Below are positions 1 through 6,283 of a DNA stretch of 6,283 nt, piece by piece. Made by a program: the position numbers and the translations under genes. Numbering within the stretch: the stretch's first letter is position 1; each line of letters opens with the position of its first letter. The stretch comes from Tannerella sp. (GTDB taxonomy: Bacteria > Bacteroidota > Bacteroidia > Bacteroidales > Tannerellaceae): contig JAITAY010000362.1 in assembly GCA_031283915.1 (NCBI GenBank), positions 1 to 6,283 on the forward strand. The letters run 5' to 3'. The notes under the pieces are model-generated. The model worked only from the letters and a program-made list of their open reading frames with translations, had not been told where the DNA came from and did no database searches.

Positions 1-203
1 GCCAATTCGGGCTTCACCGGCTGCTATGAACCAGACTCCTGTGGGGTATATAATACCAGTGTTGTTGCGGTTTCTTTCGCACGAACTTTTTTGCGAATGT
101 ATGCCTTTTTCGCGAAATCACACGCTCAACAGTTACTTTTTATCGGGCTACGCTCGAGGTGGTGGGGGACTCCTGTGTAATTAACTTGTATCTTTTGATT
201 GAT
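1..203. other. left flank downstream of the operon; no confident gene
   Basis: This stretch follows the channel stop codon. Two plus-strand frames are open from the left edge: one stops with TAA at 178-180 (59 codons), the other with TAA at 182-184 (possible ATG at 26, 52 codons). G/C content is about half up to base 180 and falls sharply over 181-203, so base 180 may be the end of something entering from the left and converging on the operon. Third-position G/C in the first frame is about 49%, showing no clear coding bias, and neither product resembles a family I know. I see no hairpin followed by a T run that would serve as an intrinsic terminator for the minus-strand operon. Confidence 0.3.
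34..177 (+). repeat. 10-bp direct repeat GACTCCTGTG bracketing the left flank
   Basis: GACTCCTGTG occurs at 34-43 and again at 168-177 in the same orientation, 124 bases apart. A 10-base match within about 200 bases is unlikely but possible by chance. It could be a footprint of an insertion or a small duplicated segment. No inverted termini were found inside it. Confidence 0.3.
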
Positions 204-1616
204 TCAATCCCGGAGCATCGTCCCTCCGGCGGTGCGGAAGTAATCGGTCTCGGCGATACGCAGTCGGGCGCGGGCTTCGATATACTTACTCCAAGCCTCC
301 TGCCAGAGCGCCTGTGCCTCCAGCAGACCCGAGACGGTTTCCATTCCCAGTTCGTAGCGGTCTTTGACCACGCGGAGATTTTCCTGCGTTTGCAGGTATT
401 CGTCACGCGCAAGGGAGGTCTTGAGCAACGCCTCGTCCCAGGTGTTCCAGGCTTTCACCATCTCCATTTGCAGCAAGTCAGCCGATTCCTGCATCCGGTA
501 CTCCGCAAGCGAAACGTCGGCCCGGGCGGAATGCACGCGGTTGCTGCCTTCAATCCATTGCGTAAGGGGAATCTTGAGCGATACCATGGCCGAAAACGAT
601 GGCTTGTCAAACAGCTTTGAATCGTTGATGAATACCCCGTTGAGGTAGTTATATCCGCCGCCGAGCGTCAACTGAGGCATAAATTCGCTCCGGACAAGGT
701 TGACCTGCTCTTTCTTCAGCTCCAGTTCCTTGCGCAGGAGGGCGTATTCCGCACGCACGCTGACGTCGGGAATGTCTTCCGGCAGGGTGGCCGGCAAGGC
801 ATCCGGCAGCGTGTCGGCCGGCTCGACAGCGTCAAACAGATTCAGTCCGACCGTCATGCAGAGGTTCATCTGCGCCAGCCGCAGCCCGTTTTCCGCTTCG
901 CGTACCAGCACTTGCGCCTCGCCCAATTTCACCTGCGCTTTCATCCGGTCGTTTTCCGATACGGCCCCCATTTCTACACCATGCCCCGCGTCGTCCACCA
1001 CGCGCCGGACGGCTTCCCTGTATTGCTGCGCAGCGAGACGCAGTTCCCGTATTTTCACGTATTCCCAATAGGCTTGGTCGGTTTTGAGGATGATTTCGGC
1101 ATCGGAACGGGCAATATTCAGCTGTGCCATCTGACGGCCGATTTTGGCCATTTTATAGGCCGCCGTAATCTTCCCGCCCAGATAGACCGGTTGCTCGAAC
1201 CGAACACCCGCCAGACTCATGTTATGAGGTTTCAACCAAATGTCCAAATCCACGTTTGCCCGGGAAAAGAACTGTCCCCAGAACTGCTTTTCCCAGTCGG
1301 GCATCGGCGTTCGATTCATGGCGCCCGTCAGCGCATCGGTGTCAACGAGGGGATACTGTTTCCGGTATCGGTAATCCGACGAAGAAAACAGGTAAATCCC
1401 CTGAGCGAAGATGCGCGGCAGAAAATTCGCCCGGTAAGCATTCACTTCGTAAGCGGCCTTGCGTAACTGCATGTGCGCCGACTTGGCCTGACGGTTGTTG
1501 TCCAGCGCCAACGTTCGGCAACTGTCCAGCGTGAGACGGCTCTGCGCCTTCATGCTCATGCCGCCGGCCAGACACAGGGCGGCAGCCAGATACGTTATTT
1601 TTCCAATCATTGCCAT
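204..1616 (-). CDS. TolC-family outer-membrane efflux channel
   Basis: This is the 470-residue outer-membrane exit duct of the pump. Residues 1-25 form a signal peptide (hydrophobic 7-20, probable signal peptidase I site near MKA/QS); no lipobox is evident, so the mature protein is probably not lipidated. The two halves repeat the outer-membrane efflux protein (OEP) fold. FLPRI (65-69) is matched by FMPQL (312-316), and EQPVYLGGK (141-149) by KIPLTQW (348-354). The helical-tip segments are EMGAVSENDRMKAQ (215-228) and YELGMETVSGLLEAQ (421-435), the latter a classic YxxG...LxxAQ family signature. It starts 15 bases after the permease stop and is the last gene of the operon. The start at 1616 follows the A-rich stretch AAAAAAGAGAA; a second in-frame ATG at 1610 is possible. 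It ends in TGA at 206-204, and no truncation is seen. The family is certain; specificity is set mainly by its partners. Confidence 0.94.
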   Translation of the reverse strand: MAMIGKITYLAAALCLAGGMSMKAQSRLTLDSCRTLALDNNRQAKSAHMQLRKAAYEVNAYRANFLPRIFAQGIYLFSSSDYRYRKQYPLVDTDALTGAMNRTPMPDWEKQFWGQFFSRANVDLDIWLKPHNMSLAGVRFEQPVYLGGKITAAYKMAKIGRQMAQLNIARSDAEIILKTDQAYWEYVKIRELRLAAQQYREAVRRVVDDAGHGVEMGAVSENDRMKAQVKLGEAQVLVREAENGLRLAQMNLCMTVGLNLFDAVEPADTLPDALPATLPEDIPDVSVRAEYALLRKELELKKEQVNLVRSEFMPQLTLGGGYNYLNGVFINDSKLFDKPSFSAMVSLKIPLTQWIEGSNRVHSARADVSLAEYRMQESADLLQMEMVKAWNTWDEALLKTSLARDEYLQTQENLRVVKDRYELGMETVSGLLEAQALWQEAWSKYIEARARLRIAETDYFRTAGGTMLRD

Positions 1617-1631
1617 TTCTCTTTTTTATGA
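1617..1631 (-). promoter_or_regulatory. A/purine-rich translation initiation region of the channel gene
   Basis: The 15 bases between the permease stop and the channel ATG read TCATAAAAAAGAGAA on the minus strand. There is no strong Shine-Dalgarno core, only AAGAGAA directly before the ATG. A-rich leaders of this kind are usual in Bacteroidota, where initiation depends little on Shine-Dalgarno pairing. The short gap supports co-transcription and translational reinitiation after the permease. Confidence 0.4.
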
Positions 1632-4600
1632 TTACTTCACTTTCACGCCGTAGAACAGCGCATAAAACACGGGAATCACCATCAGCGTAATCAGCGTGCC
1701 GACCGTCAATCCGCCCATGATGACGACCGCCAGCGAGCCGAAGAGGACGTCGGAAAGCAGGGGAATCATTCCCACGATGGATGTACCCGCCGCCATCACC
1801 ACCGGACGGAAACGTGACGACGAAGCCGTGAGCAGCGCCTCGACCGCCGGCGTCCCCGCCTCCGTCAGGCGCATCACTTCCTCCAGCAGCACAATACCGT
1901 TGCGTATCATCATGCCAATCAATCCCAGCGAGGCGACGATAGCCACGAAGCCGAACTCTTTCCCGCTTATCAGCAGTCCGCCGACAATGCCGATGGCGGC
2001 CAGCGGAATACACAGGAAGATGATAAGCAGCTTGCGTATATCCCTGAACAGGAGCATCAGGATGACTATCATCAGGACGAGGGAAATCGGGACGCCGGCA
2101 AACAGGTAGCGCGTCGATTCGGCGCGTGCTTCGGCTTCGCCCCGCCACGAGAGTTCGTAACCGGCAGGCAGGGGGATCTGTTCGATTTGCTCGCGTATGG
2201 CCGCCAGCGACTGGGCGGGCGTGTAGCCAAACATGTTGTTGCACTGGGCACAGATGGCACGCTTGCCGTTGAAACGCCGCACCACCGGGTCTTCCCAGCG
2301 AAGCGTGATGCCGTCGCTTACCTGACTGACCAGCGAAGGTTCCAGGAGATCTGAAAGCACGGCCGAGAGGTTTTTGTTTCCCGAGAACAGCTCGGAGACG
2401 GTTACTTTGTTCAGCGAGGGTATCAGAGTGGCTACCGGGACGTTGGACAGGTCGTCGACAGGTTCGCCCCGCGCCCCGATGCTCCGCAGGTAGAGCGGTT
2501 CGGACGTGGTGCCGTTGTAGTATGCCCCGACCGGCATCCCGTCGGTGGCCGACAGCAGGGCTACTGCCACATCCGAGCGCAGGACGCCGGCGTTGCGTGC
2601 CGTCGTCTGGTCGTAGCGGACGCTCAGCACAGGCACCTGCGGCTCCCAATTGCGGGTGATCAGCATCACCGACGGCTCGGTCTCCATGATGGCTTCGGCA
2701 CGGGCGGCGAGGTCTTTCAGCACAGCCGGGTCGGGACCGCTGAACATGGCTTCAATCGGATAGGGTTTGTACATCAGGTTGTATTTCTTGATGCGGACGT
2801 AGGCTTGCGGATACTGCTCCGAAAGCTCCTTCTGCAGGGCGGGCAATACCTGTGACATGGTTTCGGGCGAGGTGAAATCGACAATCAGTTCGCCGTAGGC
2901 CAGCGACGGCTCGGCAATCGAACGCACGAGGTTGTAACGGAAGGGCGTCCGTCCGTAGCTTGAGGTTACGTGCGCCACATCTTCCCGCGCCAGCAGGCGG
3001 CGTTCCATGTCCTGCAGGTCTTCTTTCACGCGGTTGATATGCGTTCCTTCCGGCAACTTAAACTCAATGTAAGCCTGTTCGTATTTGAAATCGGGGAAGA
3101 AACCGTGTCGCACGTGCAGGAATCCCCAGCCGCTCAGGGCGAACAGGAGGGTGACGACCGACAGCGTGATCAGCCGGTGCGAGAGCATGAAGTACAGCAT
3201 CTTTCGCAGGGCGACGTAGAAGCGGCCGGTGAAGACTTCGCCGGTAGCCGGCGCATCTTTCTTCTTCACCTTAAAAAAAATATCCGCCTGAATGGGCGCC
3301 AGGGTGATGGACAGTATCCAGCTGATGAAAAGCGAAACGGCCAGGACGATGCACATGTCGCGCACATAGACGCCGGCCATGTCGGGCGAGAGGCATATCG
3401 GGAAAAACGCCAGTATGGCAATCAGGGTGGCGCCCAGCAGGGGAAGGGCTGTCTTGCGGGCTGTGTTCGTCAGGGAGAGCGGTTTCCGGAGTCCCCGCTG
3501 CGTGTCTACCAAAATTCCGTCGATGACAACCACCGCGTCATCCACCAGCATTCCCATGGCCAGCACCAGCGCACCCAGTGAAACGCGCTGCAGCGTCCCG
3601 CCGCACATGTCAAGTACGATAAACGACCCCAGTACGATGACCAGCAGGTTGGTGCCCAGAACAATGCCGCTGCGGAATCCCATCGTCAGCATCAGTACCG
3701 CAATCACGATGAGGATGGCCTCTATCAGGTTTTCCAGAAAGACGCCGATGGCTTCGTTCACCCGGTCGGACTGGAAGAAGACCTTGTGGAAGTCGATGCC
3801 CAGCGGTATGCTTCCTTCGCCTTCCATCCTGTGCAGATGCTCTTCCACCCGTTTCCCCACTTTCGTGATGTCGTGCCCGTGCACCATCGAAACAGCCAGC
3901 CCGATAGCCCGCTGTCCATCGTAGCGCATCATCTGGCGTTCCGGCTCCACGATACCGGCGTGCACGTCGGCAATGTCCTTCAGACGCAGCTGGTCGTTCT
4001 CGTGTCCCCGGATAAGCAGATTTTCGATGTCGGCCATGTGGCTGTAGTTGCCGGTCACGTCCAGGCGTATCCGCTGGTCGCCGCTGTTGAAGTATCCGGG
4101 ATACACCATCCGGTTCTGGTTGCGAATGGTCAGCAGCAGTTCGTAGAAGTGTACGCCCAGATGTGCCAGTCTGTCCTGGCGGATGTCGATGTAGACACAC
4201 GGTTTCTGTTCGCCGAAAGTCGTCACCTTGCCCACGCCTTTAACCGTGTAGAGTTCCCGCCTGATTTTGTCGACATAGTCGTTAAATTCGGCATCCGAAA
4301 AACCGTCGACGGTCAGGACGTAGAACAGTCCGTAGACATCGCCGAAGTCGTCCGCCACGACGGGCGTATTTGCTTCGGCCGGCAACGCGGGAGCCAAGTC
4401 GTTCACCTTGCGGCGCAGCATGTCCCAATGCTGCTGAATCTCCTTTTCCGGCAGGGTGACGTCCAGCGTTACCTGAATGATGGACACGTCGGCGGACGAT
4501 TTCGATTCTACCGTTCCGATACCTGGCATGGAGCGGATGGCTTTCTCCAGCGGGTCGGTCACCTGCAGTTCCACTTCGCTGGCCGAAGCGCCGGGGTATT

Positions 4601-4748
4601 TCGTCACGACCTGTGCGACACGTACTACCAGTTCGGGGTCTTCCATCTTTCCCATCCGCAGAAAGGAAAATACGCCGCCCACTATCATTGCTCCCACGAG
4701 GAAATAGAGCAGCAGGCGATTTTTCAGCGCCCATTCCGCCGGATTCAT
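1632..4748 (-). CDS. RND-family efflux permease, inner membrane (AcrB-like, HAE type)
   Basis: This is a proton-driven exporter subunit of 1038 residues, full length for the family (AcrB has 1049). By eye there are twelve membrane segments: TM1 about 11-29, TM2-TM6 about 340-487, TM7 about 524-544, TM8-TM12 about 883-1033. Two large periplasmic loops (about 30-339 and 545-882) form the porter and docking domains. TM4 carries GMLVDDAVVVID with the proton-relay pair Asp403-Asp404, matching AcrB D407/D408. Aligned by eye, AcrB Lys940 corresponds to Arg949 (GMMIRNGIVLLEE), R971 to Arg979 (SRFRPVV) and T978 to Ala986. The metal-exporter (HME) pattern is not seen in TM4, so a hydrophobe/amphiphile exporter is inferred. 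The preferred start is the ATG at 4748-4746, overlapping the adaptor stop by one base. An in-frame GTG at 4751 would give a 4-base GTGA overlap and one extra residue. The frame is intact throughout, with no sign of decay. Confidence 0.95.
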   Translation of the reverse strand: MNPAEWALKNRLLLYFLVGAMIVGGVFSFLRMGKMEDPELVVRVAQVVTKYPGASASEVELQVTDPLEKAIRSMPGIGTVESKSSADVSIIQVTLDVTLPEKEIQQHWDMLRRKVNDLAPALPAEANTPVVADDFGDVYGLFYVLTVDGFSDAEFNDYVDKIRRELYTVKGVGKVTTFGEQKPCVYIDIRQDRLAHLGVHFYELLLTIRNQNRMVYPGYFNSGDQRIRLDVTGNYSHMADIENLLIRGHENDQLRLKDIADVHAGIVEPERQMMRYDGQRAIGLAVSMVHGHDITKVGKRVEEHLHRMEGEGSIPLGIDFHKVFFQSDRVNEAIGVFLENLIEAILIVIAVLMLTMGFRSGIVLGTNLLVIVLGSFIVLDMCGGTLQRVSLGALVLAMGMLVDDAVVVIDGILVDTQRGLRKPLSLTNTARKTALPLLGATLIAILAFFPICLSPDMAGVYVRDMCIVLAVSLFISWILSITLAPIQADIFFKVKKKDAPATGEVFTGRFYVALRKMLYFMLSHRLITLSVVTLLFALSGWGFLHVRHGFFPDFKYEQAYIEFKLPEGTHINRVKEDLQDMERRLLAREDVAHVTSSYGRTPFRYNLVRSIAEPSLAYGELIVDFTSPETMSQVLPALQKELSEQYPQAYVRIKKYNLMYKPYPIEAMFSGPDPAVLKDLAARAEAIMETEPSVMLITRNWEPQVPVLSVRYDQTTARNAGVLRSDVAVALLSATDGMPVGAYYNGTTSEPLYLRSIGARGEPVDDLSNVPVATLIPSLNKVTVSELFSGNKNLSAVLSDLLEPSLVSQVSDGITLRWEDPVVRRFNGKRAICAQCNNMFGYTPAQSLAAIREQIEQIPLPAGYELSWRGEAEARAESTRYLFAGVPISLVLMIVILMLLFRDIRKLLIIFLCIPLAAIGIVGGLLISGKEFGFVAIVASLGLIGMMIRNGIVLLEEVMRLTEAGTPAVEALLTASSSRFRPVVMAAGTSIVGMIPLLSDVLFGSLAVVIMGGLTVGTLITLMVIPVFYALFYGVKVK

Positions 4749-5833
4749 CACAGCAGCCCTCCCACATTGGTTTCACTGGAGGGAAGGAGGGGTTTCACTT
4801 TCATGCCGTCCCTGACGGCATGTACGCCGGCGGTAACGACCTGTTCACCTTCCTGCAGACCTTCCGTCACTGCCAGATAGCCGTCGCGCCGTATCTCGCC
4901 GACGCGAATCGGCCGGGCTTCCAGCGGCGCATCTTCCGACGTAAATATCCAGACATGCGGACTGCCGGCGCGTTCGAACAGGGCGGAAACGGGAATCTCG
5001 CATACGGCCTCTTCCTCTCTTTTATGCATAACGATCACTTCTGCGCTCATGCCAGCAGCCAGCGTAACACCTTCGGGTCGCTTGATTCGCAGGCGCATCC
5101 GGTAGAGTTGCGTGGCACTGCCTTTGGGGGCTATTTCCATGGCTTCGAGCAGCAGCGGCGTATCGGGCGCCGTCGAAACGATGGCTTCAAAGCGTTCAAA
5201 ATCGTTCCGACGGGCATATTCCTGCACCGGCAAATTGATTTCCACCTGCCATTCTCCCGCGCCAATCATGGATATGACCGGCATCCCGGCGGCAACGGTT
5301 TCGCCGGCTTCGTACAGCTTTTCGCGGATGTAGCCGTCGAAAGGCGCCGTCAGGCGGGTATCGGCCAGCTGGTTCTTATGATGGTCATATTTGGCAGTGA
5401 TTTGTTCCAGCCCGTAAACAGCTTTCTCGTAGTCGCTTTTGGTGGTACTTCCGCGGTGGTAGAGTTCGATAATCCGCTCTGCGGCGGCCTTTACCTGCTG
5501 GTATTCGGCTTCAACGGCCGCCATCTGTACGAGCCAGTCACGCGCATCCAGTTCGGCAATCACCGTTCCCCGGCGGACAAACGCCCCCTCCGCACAGGGC
5601 ATTCGCTCAACAACGCCCGCAATCCGGAACGACATGTTCACCTCGGTATTGGCGCACACCTTACCCGGATATACCGATTTCTCCGCCACGGTCGACAAGC
5701 GCACTGCATCAATTCTTGCCGTGCGCACAATCGGTTCCGCGTCGTTGCGTACCCGCCCGCACGAAACGCTAACCCATAGTATCAGCACCCATAGCGTCCA
5801 TTCTGTTCTGAAACTGTTTTTTTTCATCCTCAT
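4748..5833 (-). CDS. RND efflux membrane-fusion protein (periplasmic adaptor lipoprotein)
   Basis: This 361-residue adaptor would link the inner-membrane permease to the outer-membrane channel. Residues 1-25 look like a lipoprotein signal: basic start, hydrophobic stretch 14-23, then S-V-S-C with Cys25 as the likely lipidated residue. The -3 position is Ser rather than the usual Leu. Domains in order: first lipoyl half about 69-100, a short alpha-helical hairpin about 101-157, second lipoyl half about 159-191 (TRLTAPFDGYI), beta-barrel about 193-270, and membrane-proximal domain about 275-350 (GLQEGEQVVTAG is typical). The hairpin tip has R120, L124 and T131, spaced as in the RLS motif that contacts TolC-type channels. 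It is the first gene of the operon and its stop overlaps the permease start. The start at 5833 was chosen because it is the first ATG after an in-frame TGA; a second ATG at 5827 gives MKKN and 359 residues and is equally plausible. The family assignment is firm; the substrate is unknown. Confidence 0.93.
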   Translation of the reverse strand: MRMKKNSFRTEWTLWVLILWVSVSCGRVRNDAEPIVRTARIDAVRLSTVAEKSVYPGKVCANTEVNMSFRIAGVVERMPCAEGAFVRRGTVIAELDARDWLVQMAAVEAEYQQVKAAAERIIELYHRGSTTKSDYEKAVYGLEQITAKYDHHKNQLADTRLTAPFDGYIREKLYEAGETVAAGMPVISMIGAGEWQVEINLPVQEYARRNDFERFEAIVSTAPDTPLLLEAMEIAPKGSATQLYRMRLRIKRPEGVTLAAGMSAEVIVMHKREEEAVCEIPVSALFERAGSPHVWIFTSEDAPLEARPIRVGEIRRDGYLAVTEGLQEGEQVVTAGVHAVRDGMKVKPLLPSSETNVGGLL

Positions 5834-5875
5834 TCACTTTATTATTAAACCCTCGACACGTCCGATTTGTTTCAT
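5834..5875 (-). other. possible 13-codon leader ORF immediately upstream of the adaptor gene
   Basis: An ATG at 5875 opens a reading frame MKQIGRVEGLIIK that ends in TGA at 5836-5834. The adaptor ATG follows with no intervening base and in the same frame (TGAATG). If translated, a ribosome ending here would sit exactly on the adaptor start, so it could couple or attenuate operon expression. There is no evident ribosome-binding site before the ATG, and a 13-codon ORF easily arises by chance. It is recorded as a candidate only. Confidence 0.2.
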
Positions 5876-5933
5876 GAGTCGGCGATCGTCTGTTTTTCCT
5901 ATTCTTTCGTTTTTTTTTACTGCACGTCAGGGA

Positions 5934-5965
5934 CGAAAGTACGGAAAGATTAAATACAAAACAGA
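5934..5965 (-). promoter_or_regulatory. candidate Bacteroidota-type promoter of the efflux operon
   Basis: On the minus strand, TACTTTCG (5941-5934) matches the Bacteroidota -7 consensus TAnnTTTG at five of its six fixed positions. A TCTG (5965-5962) lies 20 bases upstream, one mismatch from the -33 element TTTG. A perfect TTTG (5960-5957) is also present, but only 15 bases away, which is short. Transcription would start near 5927, giving a leader of roughly 95 bases before the adaptor ATG. The surrounding DNA is strongly AT-rich. No operator dyad or regulator gene was recognised. This was judged by eye, and the region is AT-rich enough for chance matches. Confidence 0.35.
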
Positions 5966-6190
5966 TGGCGCATTTGTTTTTAGGCTTTTTTATATAAACA
6001 GTTTGTGCTGGGTAGCTATTTGTAATGCAAATCAAGGGTAGAAAACAGCAGTAATTTGATAAAAAAGTCCTGTATTTGTTTGGGTATATCCGTGGAGGCA
6101 ACTAATTTAGAATCCTGTTTAAATCAAAAAAAATCACTCTAATGATGACCCTCACAGATAATATCTCATGTTACGCAGGGCTATAATTTT

Positions 6191-6283
6191 GACTGTCTCA
6201 AAGTTCTTTCCGGGCGCTTGTTTTCGGTCGGAGACAATGATTCCCGTTATGGAACAGGAAGAGGGCAAATAGCTGCAATTTTT
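6191..6283. mobile_element. possible insertion-sequence end or remnant, running off the right edge
   Basis: From 6191 the plus strand reads GACTGTCTCAAAGTTC. Its complement ends in CTTTGAGACAGTC, which resembles terminal inverted repeats I associate with Bacteroidota and Firmicutes IS1182-like elements (often TTTTGAGACAGTC or TTTTGGGACAGTC). Base composition rises here from the AT-rich spacer. Two minus-strand frames are open to the edge. One ends in TGA at 6200-6198, inside the putative repeat; the other, 43 codons, ends in TGA at 6154-6152. Neither gives a transposase motif I can recognise. The partner repeat and any target duplication lie outside the window, so this call rests on one short motif from memory. 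Confidence 0.25.

Larger units (their letters stand above)
5834..6190. other. AT-rich upstream intergenic region
   Basis: About 357 bases separate the adaptor start from the possible element tip at 6191. The stretch is AT-rich (17 G/C in 60 at 5941-6000) and holds the candidate promoter and leader ORF described separately. It also has an A9 run on the minus strand (5918-5910) inside the presumed untranslated leader. I see no tRNA, riboswitch or CRISPR structure. A 110-codon frame on the minus strand (6101-5769) crosses this region but is lysine/asparagine-rich, overlaps the adaptor start and covers the promoter, so it is not treated as a gene. Confidence 0.6.

Noticed and set aside
76..97. 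Intrinsic terminator for the operon
   Set aside because: The stem is only 6 bp with a 10-base loop, and on the minus strand it is followed by AGAAACC rather than a T run.
1342..2649. 435-codon minus-strand frame overlapping the permease C-terminus and channel N-terminus
   Set aside because: It is the same DNA in another frame, Arg/Gly/His-rich, and bridges two genes whose own products are certain.
1632..4748. Heavy-metal (CusA/CzcA-type) exporter
   Set aside because: TM4 has the double Asp (GMLVDDAVVV) of drug-type exporters, and neither the adaptor nor the channel shows His- or Met-rich metal-binding stretches.
3786..4880. 364-codon plus-strand frame antisense to the permease N-terminal half
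   Set aside because: It is a shadow of the permease codon pattern, histidine- and valine-rich, and spans the permease/adaptor boundary with no domain of its own.
4613..5779. 388-codon plus-strand frame antisense to the adaptor gene
   Set aside because: It lies opposite a clearly recognisable adaptor with intact domains. Long antisense frames are expected in GC-rich genes, and the product has no recognisable family features.
5769..6101. 110-codon minus-strand frame upstream of and overlapping the adaptor start
   Set aside because: It is low-complexity (Lys/Asn/Arg-rich), overlaps the adaptor signal peptide, covers the candidate promoter and has no family resemblance.

Overview
The window carries one complete tripartite RND-type efflux operon, read entirely on the minus strand. 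In order of transcription it encodes a lipoprotein membrane-fusion (periplasmic adaptor) protein (5833-4748), an inner-membrane RND permease (4748-1632) and a TolC-type outer-membrane channel (1616-204). The adaptor and permease genes overlap at the stop/start, and the permease and channel genes are 15 bases apart, so all three are almost certainly one transcript. Together they would form an envelope-spanning pump: the permease uses the proton gradient to move substrate out of the inner membrane or periplasm, the adaptor bridges the periplasm, and the channel opens through the outer membrane. The substrate cannot be read from the sequence. The permease has the Asp-Asp pair of the hydrophobe/amphiphile exporters (HAE type), so drugs, bile salts or detergents are more likely than metal ions.

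The organism is a Gram-negative, most likely a member of the Bacteroidota (Bacteroidales). The reasons are the lipid-anchored adaptor, A-rich translation starts in place of strong Shine-Dalgarno sites, a TAnnTTTG-like -7 element upstream of the operon, and the style of the three proteins. The genes are GC-rich (roughly 53-70% in the 60-base lines I counted) and the upstream spacer is AT-rich (about 28% in one counted line). I cannot name a genus.

Layout: 1-203, left flank downstream of the operon, with no convincing gene or terminator but open reading frames running off the edge; 204-1616 outer-membrane channel; 1632-4748 RND permease; 4748-5833 adaptor; 5834-6190 AT-rich upstream region with a candidate promoter and a 13-codon leader ORF; 6191-6283 right flank, which may be the tip of an insertion sequence or its remnant.

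No regulator gene lies in the window. I did not find a novel system: the core is a well-known transporter type. The points worth checking are the flanks, the leader ORF and the substitutions in the permease proton-relay residues.
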